Positions 35,134-47,675 of a stretch of DNA of 64,000 nt are shown piece after piece. The translations under genes and the position numbers were made by a program. Every line of letters begins with the position of its first letter. The first letter of the stretch is position 1. The notes under the pieces are model-generated. The model searched no databases. It had not been told where the DNA came from and worked only from the letters and a program-made list of their open reading frames with translations. The stretch spans positions 1,610,814 through 1,674,813 of the forward strand of contig NW_022098008.1 in assembly GCF_002288925.2 (NCBI RefSeq), read 5' to 3'. The DNA is from Delphinapterus leucas. Lineage: Eukaryota; Chordata; Mammalia; Artiodactyla; Monodontidae.

Positions 35134-35485
35134 TGGTTGCTAGAGACTGAATATCTGAGTCCCCCCAGAATTCGCATAGTTGAATCCTAACCCCCAATGA
35201 GCGGGTGTCAGGAGGTGGGGTCTTTGGGACGTGACGAGGTCACAAGGGTGGAGCCCTCATGATGGGGTTAGTATCCTGATAACAGAGAGCTCCCTGCCCC
35301 TCCTCCACGTGAGGACACAGCGAGGAGATGCATATGTGAACCAGCAGGAGGCCCTCACCAGACACGGAATCTGCAGGTGCCTTGATCGTGGATGTCCAGC
35401 CTCCAGACCTGGGAGAAAGAAATGTCTGTTGTTTAAGACGCCCTGTCGTGGCTTTCCTTTGTAGGAGCCCCAACCAGCTAAGACA
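35134..35485 (+). mobile_element. solo MLT1 LTR (MaLR)
   Basis: The MLT1A/B consensus order is clear: TGAATCCTAACCCCCAATG, then GGAGGTGGGGTCTTTGGGA, CCCTCATGATGGGGTTAGTA, GTGAGGACACAGCGAGGAG, CCCTCACCAGACACGGAATC, CTCCAGACCTGGGAGAAAGA, TGTCTGTTGTTTAAGACGCC and an end at CTAAGACA. It is nearly full length and no internal region follows. Confidence 0.88.
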
Positions 35486-38259
35486 CTGGTCACGACACCC
35501 CTCATTCCATTAACAGGCATAGTTTTCTCAGGGTTACAATCCAGCACCCACAGACCAGCTCCTGACCGAGGGTCAAAGGACCCCTGAGTGAGAGAAAGCG
35601 TGGGTTCTCAGCACCCCCTCAGGAGGTCCCACTGGACTTGGGCACCAGCCTGATTGAAAGAACGAGCTCCAGCCCCTTCCTGCTCGTGTCAGCGTCCACT
35701 GAGGCTCAGAAAAGAAACCAGCAGCCCCTGGGCCATCAGCTCTAAGTCAGCGAGGGGTAGACCCCCCAACCACCAGGGACCTCTGTGAGACAGAGGACGG
35801 CTTGCCACCCACGACCACACTCAGAGGTGGGGGTGGGGGGAGGGTGAAACTGCGCTCTCCCAGGATGTGCAAACTTCCCTGTGTGGGAGACAGAAGACCC
35901 TGAGTCTGCTGGTCATTCAGAGTACAGACCACCATTGCAGAAGTGGATGCCCCCTCTCTGCCACTGATATGGATTCTGGGTCCTTCTGGAAGATCACACG
36001 AGGCTCCCTACCAGACGGAGTGGTTTGGATTTCAGGGAATCCGTGCCACCCAACCTTCCCAAGGTGTGGAGGAGCCAGCTGCCTTTGCAGACCATGGAGA
36101 TGGGCAGTCCGCTAACCTGCCAATCAAGAATTTGTAACCAGTAAGTTTGAAAAGTGGTGAATTCTGAGTAAGCCACGCAGTGGGGCCAGGTGATGCTGTG
36201 GGCATCCTGCCATGGAGCCCAGACACCCCTAACCTGCTCAGGACGTGTGTGAGGCTCACAGGATGCAGGGGGGTTGGGGGGCACAGCCCCCCAAGAGGGG
36301 ATGTGATCTTCCTACCAGGGCTCACCTCTCGCGTATCCCAATATTAAAATGAAGCTAAATGTATGGTTTGTCTTGTTAGACATATTCTTTAAGTCTCATT
36401 ACATTTCAAAGTCACATGCTTTTCATTTCTGAGATGTGATTAAACTCACATCTGTTCTGATTGAGGTTTGGAATCTTTTATTTTGGGGGGAAAAAAGAGA
36501 GTCTTCAGAAGGGAACCATCTAGTGCTGCGACGCTCATGAGACCATTAAATTTAATCCTCCTTTCACACTCACTCCAGGGGGGATTTCAATTAAATTTGT
36601 TCAAAATTTATCAGGTTCCTGCATGTTGGCATAAATGATTCAGGACCACTTATCTATTCACTGAGTAGGATGTACTGAAGGGTACACATTATTGTTATGA
36701 CTTTTCACAGTTTCTTCATAAATTCACCTAATAGGAGTTTCTATTATTCAAAACCCTCTTCTTCCCCATTAAATGGTCTTGTTGTTCTTGCCACGATGAA
36801 ATCTAATTACCTATGCAAATTTTGGGAGCACTCCTGAGTTACAAAAGCTGCCCTTTCCCCTAGTGGGCTGGCTTGCAGGACGTGGAATATGGCATTTATT
36901 CTCCTAAGAAAGCAGCAAGAATACAAGTCTCCAGACACTGAGGGCACAGGGGTGACAGTGAGCATGCATGTGGGGGAGGGATTTCAGGTGACTGGTTCAG
37001 ACAGCCGGAAGTAAATACATGTATTCGGGAGCAGGGTCATAGGACACTGGAACAGACTGACTTTATGTAACACGGATAATATATCTCTCTGGGCTGAGAA
37101 GGTGAACAGACCAGAGAACACAATTCTCTGGAGATGACACCAGGTTCGTGGGTGGCCACTGAGACTGCCATAAAACGATACACTTATCTGTCTAAAATGA
37201 TTCACTAAGCACTTTTACAACCCCAGGAATTTATCTACAGAAATCCATTCCGCAAGGATGTGGTAATATGAAAACTGACTATTGACCACATAGGAAATAC
37301 TTTTATTTGCTTTTTTCCCTTGAAGAATTACATCAGTGAGAAAATTTTGAGCATCTCAGCTCTTCCCTACTTCCTTAATGAAAGGACAATATTCATAGGA
37401 AAATGAGCATCTCACTAACATGACACACAGAAAATATCTCATCGTTCATATTCCTCTTTAGCTTGAGTTCAGAATTCACAAGGGAGAAGTGAATTGATCT
37501 TGACCTCAGGTTAATAGTTAGGAATTGTAGGAGGCATGAGGTGGTTTTAGAGAGCTCTTTCCCTTTCAGAACGTTGTCCCTTACAAATTCCTCAAACTGA
37601 AGGATGTATTGTACATGAAGAATGTACATCTTCGCCTCCATGGAAATAAAACTGAGAGAGTTGGTTGTTGGAAAACTGTGGATGGGCTTTTTAAGTTTTA
37701 TCCTTTACTTGGTAGTGAGAGGTGGAATCATTACATCGTTCTCCATCTACTCTGGCCAAGTCAGGTGTTTTCCTGAATTCTGGATCCCACCACTCAACAT
37801 CTCCACTGTGAGGTTCATCAAGGCATCTCAGAACAGAAGTGCCTTGTGGGATTTAATATGATCTTTTGTCTCCTCTGGGACAAGGATTCTATCCCTCCCT
37901 CCATCTGACTGCCAATTTCTGAGGGAAAGTATATTTTAATTCCTGCTCTGTTTGTCTCTAAGTGGTTTCCCAAGATACACAGCAGTAGGAACCTCTGAGG
38001 ACTTTCTTCTAGAGACCGGATTTGCCCAGATCCTGAGCTCATGTTGCCCTTGGAAATTTGAATTAAGGACCTCAGTCCCACGAGTGGAGCATCCAGAGGT
38101 TTCAAATGCGACAGGCTGGAGGTCCAAATGTGGGACAGATTTCTCTCCAGTCATTGAACTCACATCTGCCATAATTTTTCAGTGAGGAATCATTGGAACT
38201 TTAGACAGGAATTCTTTACGGCATTGTGGAGCTTTCCTATGCAGTACAGACATTTTATC
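35486..38259. other. single-copy DNA, no gene seen
   Basis: I recognise no exon or repeat. AT-rich sequence at 36.3-36.8 kb, with ATTAAA and AATTAAATTTG motifs, could hold conserved non-coding sequence, which cannot be judged without alignment. G-runs lie at about 35827-35844. Confidence 0.4.
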
Positions 38260-38350
38260 AATATAATCCCTGACTTTTGCCAACAAATGCCAGTAATGAT
38301 CCCAGTCGTTGTGACAATAAAAGTGCTCCCACACACCTCAAATATCTAGC
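38260..38350 (-). mobile_element. MER5A hAT fragment
   Basis: AATGCCAGTAATGATCCCAG followed by TTGTGACAATAAAAGTGCTCC is the reverse complement of the MER5A region that has GTTGTCACAAC. Only part of the roughly 190-bp element is recognisable. Confidence 0.55.
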
Positions 38351-38399
38351 AGAAGAGTGAACCACCAAATACAAACAAACAATAAATAAATCTTGAAGG

Positions 38400-38560
38400 G
38401 GTCAGAAAGAAAGGTCATACCAATTTCAAAACTAAGACAATAAGACTGATGGCTGACTTCTCAATGGAAATGATGGAAACTAGAATATAATATATGACAT
38501 ATTTTCAATGTAGAAGGAAAACAACTGCCAAAATAGAACTCTATGCTACGTGACACAAAC
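38400..38560 (+). mobile_element. old L1/HAL1 ORF1-like fragment
   Basis: CAATAAGACTGATGGCTGAC followed by TTCTCAATGGAAATGATGGA is a well-conserved block from the ORF1 region of old L1M/HAL1 elements. It lies just upstream of the L1M 5'UTR. Confidence 0.6.
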
Positions 38561-39828
38561 CTTCAAAAGCCATGGCAGGAAAGAGAATGTCAATGAAAGC
38601 AGCAGAGAAAGGACCTCTGAAAATTGTCTCACCCATAAAACCAAGGCAAGCACTGTACAAAATTTACAAGCATCAACTTTTTCAAAACTCTGGAAATTAA
38701 CCAAAGGCTTGTAGCAAACCAGAGAGTGTTTATTCAAGAAAAAGCAGAAAACAAAACACATCTGAATCTCATTAGGAAGAGTGAGCTGTGGGCATTTTAA
38801 TTTACCCTATTTCCATCCTCTTCCCGCCCCACCCCCAAGTTCTACAGTTGGCTTTAAAACAAATAGCTCATATTCATGGTGGTAAACAGCAGCCTGGCGG
38901 TGACTGGAGCAGGAAGAATGTGGAAGATTCTTCAAACTCCTTTCCCAAGAACTGGCCTCGTTTGACTTGTCTGGTAGTTCCCTTGGAGACTCACTCATGA
39001 GGTTGTCTTTGTTTGACTCGATTTGGAGCTCACCCAGCAGGACAGCCTTTTTCCCAGTGGAGAATTCTGAAAACAATTACAGACAATTGCTGAACACTGA
39101 GCTTGTTTGAGGCAGTAGATCACAGTTGGTGAAACTGTTAGACCAACCCAGAAAGCTAGGGAATGAGATGTCCATGGAAGATTTAGAAACTCCAAGATAG
39201 TTCCTGGAATATGGACAGACATGTGTCTGGAGCTATGCCTGTGTTCCAGAAAGAGCTGAGGACGCCGTAAACTCTCACCTTTCCTACTCTCAACGCTCTG
39301 CACAAGCAGGAGGGAAGAGGCAGAGTTGCAACCTGCCTGCTGTCTGTTGAAGGTGTGCCCCACCACACACAGAGACCCTCAGCAAAGACTGAGAAGCTTG
39401 TGGACATCTCTGTTCAGACATTGGCTGGCCACTAAACTACCTAAGCAGAGATATCAGTGGCCACACATGACAGAGAATACGGACTTACAGAATTAGTTTA
39501 AAAAGTGAATAAACAAATCCAGACAACAGGTAAGAGCAACAACAAAAAACAGTGCAGGTGGGGAGGGTCTGACCTCTAGAACTGTCATGTTATGTGATTG
39601 AAAATGTAATTTTCAACAATAAAAGCAAGTATGAAACATGCAAAGGGACAAGAATGTATGGCCCAAACACAGGGGGAAAAAGAGCAGTAAATAGAAACTA
39701 TCCTTTAGGAACCCAGACATTGGACATAATAGTCAACACATTTAAATAATCTATTTTAAGTATTTTCAAAGAACTAAAGGGAACCATGTCAAAATAACAA
39801 AGTATGAGAATCATGTCTCACCAAACAG

Positions 39829-39830
<2 letters not shown>

Positions 39831-39868
<38 letters not shown>
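39831..39868. repeat. AT microsatellite inside L1M
   Basis: An almost perfect (AT)n run of about 18 units lies in the ORF1 region of the L1M. Confidence 0.95.
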
Positions 39869-39871
<3 letters not shown>

Positions 39872-40645
39872 TAGGGGAAAAAAGAACTAAATACGAACTG
39901 TGAATCTGAAAAGTATAATGACTAAAATGAAAATTTTACTAAAGAGGCTTGACAGCTGGTTTGAGCAGAATTCCATGGATTTGAGGGAAGGTCAATTGAA
40001 ATTATCCAGTTGGAAGAACAGGAAGAATAAAGAATGAAGAGAAGTGAACAGAGGACTGTGGAAACCATCAAGTGTGCAAACATACACATTGTGGGATTGA
40101 GAGCAGAGGAGAAACACAAAGGAGCACAGGAGGTTTCTAAAGAAGTGATGGCCAGAGAGTGCAGCCACATGGGTTTCTCAGTAAGATTAATAATGTGTTC
40201 TTATCAGACACCAGGGAGGCCAGAGGACAAAAGTCTGTCAACCAAGCAAGTATATCCTGAAAAACTATTCTTTACAAATGAAGGAGAAAATAAGATATTC
40301 CACAGCAAACAAAAACTGGACAAATGTGTTATTAGCAGAATAGGTCATATGTTAGGACAGTAAAAAAAAAAGTCTCAATACCTTTAAAATGACTGAAATC
40401 TTACAAAGTATGTTCTCTGACAAAAATAGAATAAAATTGGAAATCATATCTGAAGTAATTTGGGAAATTCACAAACATAGGCAATTTGAACCACACAATT
40501 TAAAATAATAATTGGGTCAAAAAGAAATCACAAGGTAAAATAGGAATACTTTCAAATAAATGAAAACAAAAACAGTATACAAAATGTTATGGCATTCAGG
40601 TAAAGCAGTGCTTAGAGGGAAATTCATAGCTACATTGCCTGTATT

Positions 40646-40656
40646 AAAGAAGAAAG
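40646..40656. repeat. SINE target-site duplication, left copy
   Basis: AAAGAAGAAAG is identical to 40863-40873. The duplicated target is L1M ORF2 DNA. Confidence 0.88.
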
Positions 40657-40862
40657 GGCTTCCCTGGTGGTGCAGTGGTTGAGAGTCTGCCTGCCGAGGC
40701 AGGGGCCATGGGTTCATGCCCCGGTCTGGGAAGATCCCACATGCTGCAGGGCGGCTGGGCCCGTGAGCCATAGCCACTGAGCCTGTGCGTCCAGAGCCTG
40801 TGCTCCACAACAGGAGAGGCCACAGCAGTGAGGCCCATGTACCACTAAAAAAAAAAAAAAAA
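40657..40862 (+). mobile_element. CHR-2 type SINE inside L1M
   Basis: This is a full-length plus-strand SINE beginning GGCTTCCCTGGTGGTGCAGT, with the B-box-like GGGTTCATGCC, the body GTGAGCCATAGCC and an A-run of about 19 bases at the end. It is flanked by an 11-base duplication. Confidence 0.96.
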
Positions 40863-40873
40863 AAAGAAGAAAG
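40863..40873. repeat. SINE target-site duplication, right copy
   Basis: AAAGAAGAAAG is the partner of 40646-40656. Confidence 0.88.
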
Positions 40874-42447
40874 ATCTCAACCCCATTGCCCATCTGAATA
40901 ACTAGAGAAAAGAAGAACATACAGAACCAAAACAAGTGGAAGAAAGGGAATCATAAGTATTGAGCATAGTAAATTGAATAGATTTAAAAAATTGAGAAAA
41001 TCAATGAATTGAAAAGTTAGTTCTTTGTAAAGTTCAACAAAAAATGACAAGGTATTAGCTAGAATGATTAAGGGAAAAAGAAGATTCAAATTATTAAAAG
41101 GGAATGAAAGAGGAGATATAACTTCTGTCCTTAAAGAAATAACAACCATGAGAGAATACTGTGGAAAACTGTATGCCAACAATTAGATAAACTTGATGAA
41201 ATGAAAAAATTCCCAGAAAGACACAAACTACTGAAACTGACTAAAAGACATTAAAAATTGAATAAACCTATAACAAATAAAAAGATTGAATTAGTAATTA
41301 AAATTTTTCCACAAAGAAACACTCAGGAGAAGATGACCTTATTGATGAATTCCACTAAACATTTAAAGAAAAATTGATACCAACCCCTCACAAACACTTC
41401 CAGAAAACAGAATATGAGGTAACATTTTTAAACTCATTTTATGATGCCAGCATTACCCTGATACAAAAATGAGACAAAAACATCACTAAAGAAAAAAAAG
41501 AAAGAAAAAATACAAAACAATAAATACAGACACAAAAATTTTCAATAAAATACTAGTAAACCTAATCCAGCAATATATAAAAAGGATTATATACCATGAC
41601 CAAGTAGAATTTATCCTAAGAATGCAAAAATGTTCCATATATGAAAATCAATGGATGAATATACTGTATTAGTAGAATAAAGGACAAAAAGCACTTGACA
41701 ATCTCAATTGATGTGGAAAAATCATTTGTCTAAATTTAACACTTTTGTGCAATAAAAACACACAACAAACTAGGAATAGGAGGGGATGTTCTCAACCTAG
41801 TAAAGGAAATTTATTAAAAAAAAATAAAACACATAGTTAACATCATACTCAATGGTGAATGACTGAAAACTTTCCCTCTAAGATCAGGAACAAGACAAAG
41901 GAATCTGTTTATCATTTCTATGCAAAATAGTTCTGGACATTCTAGCCAGGACCACTAGACAAGAAAAAAAAGGGGGGTGGGCATCCAGTCTTCAAAATAA
42001 AAATGAGACTACTTTGGTTTGTAAATGACATGCTCTTATGCATAGAAAATCCAAAGGAATTCACACATTTGCTTGCACATGCACACAGAAGAAAAACAAC
42101 ATATTAAAACTAATAAATTGAGTTCAGCAAAGTTTCAGAATAAAAGATGAATACATAAATATCAGCTGTATTTCTTTACTCTAGGAATGAACAATCTGAA
42201 AATGATTTTAAGAAAATCCATTTAGAATAGCATCTAATACATATAGAAATAAATTTTACAAAGGAAGTATAAGACTTGTATACTTAACACTTCAAAAAGA
42301 AGTTAAATTGAAAGAAGTTAAATAAAACTTAAATTAATGGAAATACATCTGTGTCTGGATTGGAAGACTTAATGTTGTCAAGATGGCAATACTCCCCAAA
42401 TTAATCTGTAGATTTAAAACAATATCTGTCAATTTCCCAACTGGAGT

Positions 42448-42475
<28 letters not shown>
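42448..42475. repeat. GT microsatellite inside L1M
   Basis: A perfect (TG)14 run lies within ORF2-derived sequence. Confidence 0.95.
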
Positions 42476-42478
<3 letters not shown>

Positions 42479-43204
42479 AAATTGTAAAGCTGATGCTAAA
42501 ATTCATATGAAAATGCAAGTGATCCAAAGTAATTGAAACAAACTTGAAAAAGAAGAACAAAGTTAGAAGACTCATACTTTATAATTTCAATTTTACTATA
42601 CATATGCAGTAATCAATACTGTGTGAAAATGACATAAAGATAGAGATCAATGGAATAGAATTGAGAGTCTAGAAATAAACTCATATATCCATGGTCAGTT
42701 GATTTTTAACAAGGGGTCATGACCATTCTGTGGGGGAAAAATAGTCTTTTTAACTAAAGATGCTGGGACAACAGTATATCTACAAGGAAGATAATGAAAT
42801 TTGACCTCTACATCACACCATATAAAAAATTTTACTCAAAATGGACTAAAGACCTAAATATAAGCACTAAATCCATAAGATTCTTAGAATAAAACATAAG
42901 TGTGAATCTTTCTGACCTTAGATTAGGCAATGGTTTCTTAGTCATAACACCAAAAGCACAAGCAAAAGAAAAAACAAAACAAAATAAAACAAAACAAAAC
43001 AAAATCCCCAAAATAAAAATAAAGCAAAAAACAAACAAACAAAAAAAACTTCATTGGGCTTCATCAAATTAAAAAACAAAACAAAATACTTGTGCTTCAA
43101 AGGACAATATCTAGAAAATAAAAAGTTAACACACAGAATAGGAGAAAATATTTATAAATCATATACCTGATAAGGGATTTGTATCTATAGTGTATAAAGG
43201 CAAA

Positions 43205-44345
43205 TGCCAGTAGAGATATAGATTTGAACAACATGCTAATAAGTATGTTCTAATTAACATACTCAAGACATTGGAGCTAATTACTACAAAATATGAAATT
43301 TTTTGAAGACTCATAGAACATTTATGAAAGATGGCCATATGCTGAGGCATAAAATAAGGTGCAAAACATTTCAGACACCTGATATCATCCACAGTACACA
43401 CCCTGACAACAGTGGAAGCAAGCCATAAATCAAAAAGAAGAGAAAGAAACTAGAAAATATCCATATTTTTCAAAATGAAGCAATGCACTTCTGAATGACT
43501 AATATGTAAGGAATAAATCACAAAGCCAATTAGAAAATAGTTTCAACTATAGAAAAATTAAAATGTATTTTATATATATAAATATATAAAACTTGATAAT
43601 ATATAATATATAAATATATATATTTATATATTATATATATATTTATATATATATAATATATATTTCTAAAATATATAAATAAAAACTTATAATAATATAT
43701 AAAAACTTGAATAATGCCTCCAAAATTTTGTCTGAGAAACATTATGGTATTAAATGTATTTTTCATAATTTATGCATCAAGAAATTAGCAAAAAAGTTGA
43801 GCATAATAAAATATAAGCTAAAATTAATGAAGTGGACATGAAAAATATAGTGAAGATAATTATCAAAGCTAAAAGGTTGGTTCAGATAAACTAATACAAT
43901 TAATAAAGACTTGGCAAGAGAGATCACCAGGGTGTGGGTGGGAGGGTTGCAAGGAAGAGAGGCAGAAGGCACAAAATCAATATGCTAGTGAAAAAGGTGA
44001 TATCTCTAGAGATCTCACAGACATGGAAAGAAAAAAACTATGAATAATTTATGACAATGAATTTGAAAACTTAAATGAAATGGTTAAGTTACTAGAAAAA
44101 CACAACTTTCTAAAACTGACACAAGAAGAAGTAGATATTGAAATAGCCCTGAATTTACTATGAAATTAAATACATGATTAAAATTTTAAAAAAACTTTAA
44201 GCTCAAATAGCCATACCTATAAATTCATTAATATATAAAAGATAATAAAATGCCATGATAATATTTAGTTTACTTCAAGAATAACAGATTGAATTTAACA
44301 TTTGAAAGTCAGTCAATGCATTTCACTACTTCCACAAAATAAAGG
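43205..44345 (+). mobile_element. old L1 ORF2 fragment
   Basis: A second, strongly decayed ORF2 segment starts again at the endonuclease region (ATGGCCATATGCTGAGGCAT). It passes through the linker and ends at the N-terminal RT region (CAGTCAATGCATTTCACTAC then AAATAAAGGAGAAAA). Because it re-enters ORF2 after the L1M has reached its C-terminus, it is a separate insertion. An AT-rich microsatellite splits it. Confidence 0.7.
43566..43705. repeat. AT-rich microsatellite
   Basis: Interrupted TATATA and AATATATA units, about 140 bases, lie inside the decayed L1. Confidence 0.9.
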
Positions 44346-44560
44346 AGAAAACTGACAATGAACAACGTGGGTTTAAACTGTGTGGGTCCACATAAAATTT
44401 TTCAATAAATATGTACTACAGAACTACCAAATGCAGTTGGCTGAAGCCATGGGTGCAGAAACGGAGGGCAGACTGTGAAGTTATACACAGATTTATGACT
44501 GCACAGAGGTAGGTGCCTCCCTAAATCCCCCACCCTGTTGTTCAAGAGTCAACAGCATAT
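44346..44560 (+). mobile_element. Tigger-like MITE, complete
   Basis: This is a short element of about 215 bases with terminal inverted repeats. The left end reads CTGACAATGAACAACGTGGG and the right end reads CCACCCTGTTGTTCAAGAGTC on the plus strand, so each carries TGAACAAC in opposite orientation. Internal blocks GTGTGGGTCCACATAAAA, TTTTTCAATAAATATG and AAACGGAGGGCAGACTGTGA fit internally deleted TcMar-Tigger elements. It has no coding capacity and would need a transposase in trans. Confidence 0.7.
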
Positions 44561-45534
44561 GTATATGTGTGTGTGAGTTTAAGAAAGTGGAATAATAAAG
44601 AGTAGAATGAGGTAAGATGTCTGAAATATCTTTTTTTCCAACAAAAAGCTGCTATCCAGAAGATAAAGGAAATTCTTAAAAATAAGAGTTCATGCTTAGC
44701 CAAACAGGAAAGTGGCCAGACTCTGGGCCCAGCCTGTGAGTTTACAGGCTCTCCCTGCCTTAGCTGACAGGCCTCCTCTGCCAGGGGTAGAAGCCATTCT
44801 CATCAAAGCAAACCAGGACACACAAATCCCTTAGATGCCAGGTGTGCACAAAAAGGTAGATTTGAGGCCCAGAGCAGAGTGAGGGAGACCAGGCTTGCTG
44901 TGTATGTGTGTTCTGCCCTGTGCTGAGAATTTTAACCACTGGTGTGGCAGGGTCAGATTTCCATGTCAGGAAAGCCCTTTGCAATATGAATAGGAGACCA
45001 GCACTGGGATAGGAGCTGGATGTTGGAAAGAGGGAGACCCACAGAGAAAACATTGGTGTAGCCCAGCCCAAGGGGAAACCTGGACTCAGCCAGAACATGG
45101 GAACTGAGTCTGAGGACATGCATGAAGGAAATGCGAAAAGGTCTTCAGAAGTGACACAGGTGTCTGGTCACAGGAACTGGGAGTACGGTAGAGTCTTCAC
45201 AGAGATACGGGTTTATGGTAGGAAAGAGGCCCATTTTGGATGTGTAGTTTCATGTTCACAGAAAGCCAAGAGCTCAGGTTGTGAGTGAGGCAGAGTGTGG
45301 TGAAGGTGCCTGTTCAAGGCTGTAACTGGAACAGGTAGGAGAGATGACCCCACGTGAGTTGTGAGAGGGTAACCTTGGAGAGACAGAACCAAACTCCAGC
45401 ATTGGCCCTTCAGGAAGGGGTGAGACAGAAAACCTGCAGAAAGTGGCCAGGGAGCTAGCACTATCCTAATAGCAACCCCACACAGAGACATTACAAAAAC
45501 AAACAAAAAGAAAACAAACAAAAAATAAAACAAA
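44561..45534. other. single-copy DNA, no gene seen
   Basis: I see no recognisable repeat or exon. The minus frames 44760-45119 and 45213-45533 have hydrophobic stretches but no domain that I know, and the latter begins in an A-rich run. Confidence 0.4.
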
Positions 45535-45681
45535 ACTATAGACCAATATCTCTTATGAATATAGATGTAAAATTCCTTAGTAAATTGAAGCTACTGATGG
45601 GAAGAAAATTATACATCATGATGAAGCAGGTTTATTTCATGAATGCAAGCCTTGTTCAACATTCAAAAATCAATGTAATCT

Positions 45682-45690
45682 AACACATCA
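45682..45690. repeat. SINE target-site duplication, left copy
   Basis: AACACATCA is identical to 45867-45875, within L1 sequence. Confidence 0.8.
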
Positions 45691-45866
45691 GGTTTTTGTT
45701 TTTTTGATGTGGACCACTTTTAAAGTCTTTATTGAATTTATTACAATATTGCTTCTGCTTTACATTTTGGTTTTTCGGCCATTAGGCATGTGGGATCTCA
45801 GCTCCCTGACCAGGGATCAAACCCACACCCCCTGCACTGAAAGACAAAGTCCTAACCACTGTACCA
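45691..45866 (-). mobile_element. tRNA-derived SINE, CHR-1 type
   Basis: A minus-strand element with a GGGATCTCAGCTCCCTGACC block, a B-box region read as GGGATCAAACCC, and an A/T-rich tail unit (TTTATTGAATTTATTACAAT on the plus strand). The 9-base duplication marks its ends. It belongs to the non-CHR-2 group. Confidence 0.85.
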
Positions 45867-45875
45867 ACACATCAA
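45867..45875. repeat. SINE target-site duplication, right copy
   Basis: AACACATCA is the partner of 45682-45690. Confidence 0.8.
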
Positions 45876-46020
45876 CAGGCTAGAGAAGGAAAATCACATG
45901 ATCTTATCAATAGATGTAGAAAAAGATTTTGACAAAATTCAACTTCCATTCATGATAAGAAATCTCAATAAACTAAGAATAGAGGGGAACTTACTCAACT
46001 TGACAAAGAATATCTGTAAA

Positions 46021-46261
46021 AAACAAAACAAAACAGAAACAAACAAAAAAAAAACCCAAAAGTCCTATGTGTCTCTACTGTGCACTCCCCTCTCATCACC
46101 CAAACTATATGCCCCCTAAGAGGTCTGTGTTGGTCCTTCTGTTGTGGTGGGCTGATTATGTGGGTGCTCTGGTAGGCTTGGTTGGCCTCTGGCCTAGTTG
46201 GCTGCTTAGCCCTGCCTTATGTGGATGCTGCTGGCTGCTGGTCATGAGGCAACTGACTGAA
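46021..46261. other. non-L1 segment at the 5' side of a nested L1
   Basis: After an A-rich run (46020-46056), about 200 bases (46057-46261) match neither the old L1 nor the nested one: TATGTGTCTCTACTGTGCAC to CTGGTCATGAGGCAACTGAC. The segment is G/T-rich with repeated TTGG and CTGG steps. I cannot name it. It may be an LTR piece, a co-inserted sequence or an unfamiliar repeat. Confidence 0.4.
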
Positions 46262-47655
46262 GAACAGAGCTGCAGGAATCAGGCTCCCTGACTTCAGACT
46301 GTACTACAAAGCTATAGTAATCAAAACAGTATGGTACTGGCACAAAAACAGACACATAGATCAATGGAACAGGGTAGAGAACCCAGAAATAAACTACAAG
46401 AAATAATCTACAACAAAAGAGGCAAGAATATACAATGAAGAAAAGACAGCCTCTTTAATAAATGGTGTATGGAAAACTGGACAGCTACATGTAACAGAAT
46501 AAAATTAGAACATTCTCTACCACCATATACAAAATTAAACTCAAAATGAATTAAAGACCTAAATGTAAGACTGGATACTGTAAAACACCTAGAGGAAAAC
46601 ATAGGTACAACACTCTTTGACATAAATCGCAGAAATAATTTTTTTGGATCCTTCTTCTAAAGCAAAGGAAACAGAAGCAAAAATAAGCAAATGGGATCTA
46701 ATTAAACTTAAAAGCTTTTACATGGCAAAGGAAACCATTAACAAAACGAAAAGAATGGGAGAAGGTATTTGCAAATGATATGAATGATAAGGGGTTAATA
46801 TCCAACATGTATAAATAGCTCATACAACTCAACATCATAGGAAGAAAAACTGATTTAAAAAATGGGCAGAAGAAATGAATAGACATTTTTCCAAAGAGGA
46901 AATACAGGTGGCCAATAGGCACATGAAAAGATGCTCAACATTGCTAATCATCAGGGAAATGCAAATCAAAACCACAGTGAGATATCACCTCACACCTGTC
47001 AGAATGGCTATCATCAAAAAGAACACAAATAACGAAGGTTGGTGAGGATGTGGAGAAAAGGGAACCCTCCTACACTATTGGTGGAAATGTAAATTGGTTC
47101 AGCCACTGTGGAAAAGAGCATGCAGCTTTCTCAAAAAACTAAAGATACAATTACCACATGAGTCAGCAATTCCACTCCTGGGTATATATCAAAAAACAAA
47201 AACACTAATTCAAAAAGATACATGCACCCCAATGCTCTTAGCAGCATTATTTACAATTGCCAAGGTATGGAAGCAACATAAGTATCCATCAACAGATGAA
47301 TGGATAAAGAATATATATATATTACTCAGCCATTAAAAAAATGATATTTTGCCATTTGCAGCAACACAGGTGGATTTGGATGGCATTATGCTTAGTGAAA
47401 TAAGTCAGAGAGAGAAAGACAAATACTGTATGATATCTCTTATATGTGAAATCTAAAATATAAAAAACAAACCAGTGAATAAAACAAAAAAGAAGTATAC
47501 TCTCAGATATAAAGAACAAACTAGTGGTTACTAGTGGGCAGAGGGAAGGGGAGAGGGGTAACATAAGGGTGGGGGAAAGGCAGGGTTATTATTCGAATAT
47601 ATGTAATCATGAGTGTGAACTTTTGAAAATTGTAAAGCACTATAGAATTTAAAGA
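46262..47655 (+). mobile_element. L1 3' end nested in an older L1
   Basis: The element runs from the ORF2 post-RT region (GGAATCAGGCTCCCTGACTT) through the C-terminal domain to the ORF2 end and a 3'UTR with AACTAGTGGTTACTAGTGGG. The C-terminal frame is open only in pieces (47094-47336). The old L1 RT resumes directly after it, so the element inserted into that RT. AAAGAATATCT (46005-46015) and AAAGAATCTTT (47651-47661) may be a diverged target-site duplication. The 3'UTR differs from those at 7823-8298 and 8519-8740. Confidence 0.75.
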
Positions 47656-47675
47656 ATCTTTCATTCAATAACCAA

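Larger units (their letters stand above)
38561..43200 (+). mobile_element. old, nearly full-length L1M
   Basis: The segments appear in element order on the plus strand. They are 5'UTR-like sequence (about 38570-39590, with GAGCTCACCCAGCAGGACAG and GAAGGTGTGCCCCACCACAC), ORF1-region sequence (about 39700-40370, with GGTCAATTGAAATTATCCAG and ACCATCAAGTGTGCAAACAT), and ORF2 from the end of the endonuclease region (about 40380) to near its C-terminus (about 43200). Much of the endonuclease coding is missing between ORF1 and ORF2. A CHR-2 SINE and AT and GT microsatellites interrupt it. All frames are destroyed. An L1 with its 5'UTR kept is unusual among truncated copies. Confidence 0.75.
45535..46020 (+). 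mobile_element. old L1 ORF2 fragment, RT N-terminal part
   Basis: ACTATAGACCAATATCTCTTATGAATAT starts the RT region, and TCAATAGATGTAGAAAAAGA followed by TTTTGACAAAATTCAACTTC encodes the first catalytic block. It is split by a minus SINE at 45691-45866. Its continuation appears at about 47676-48395, beyond a nested L1. Confidence 0.8.
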
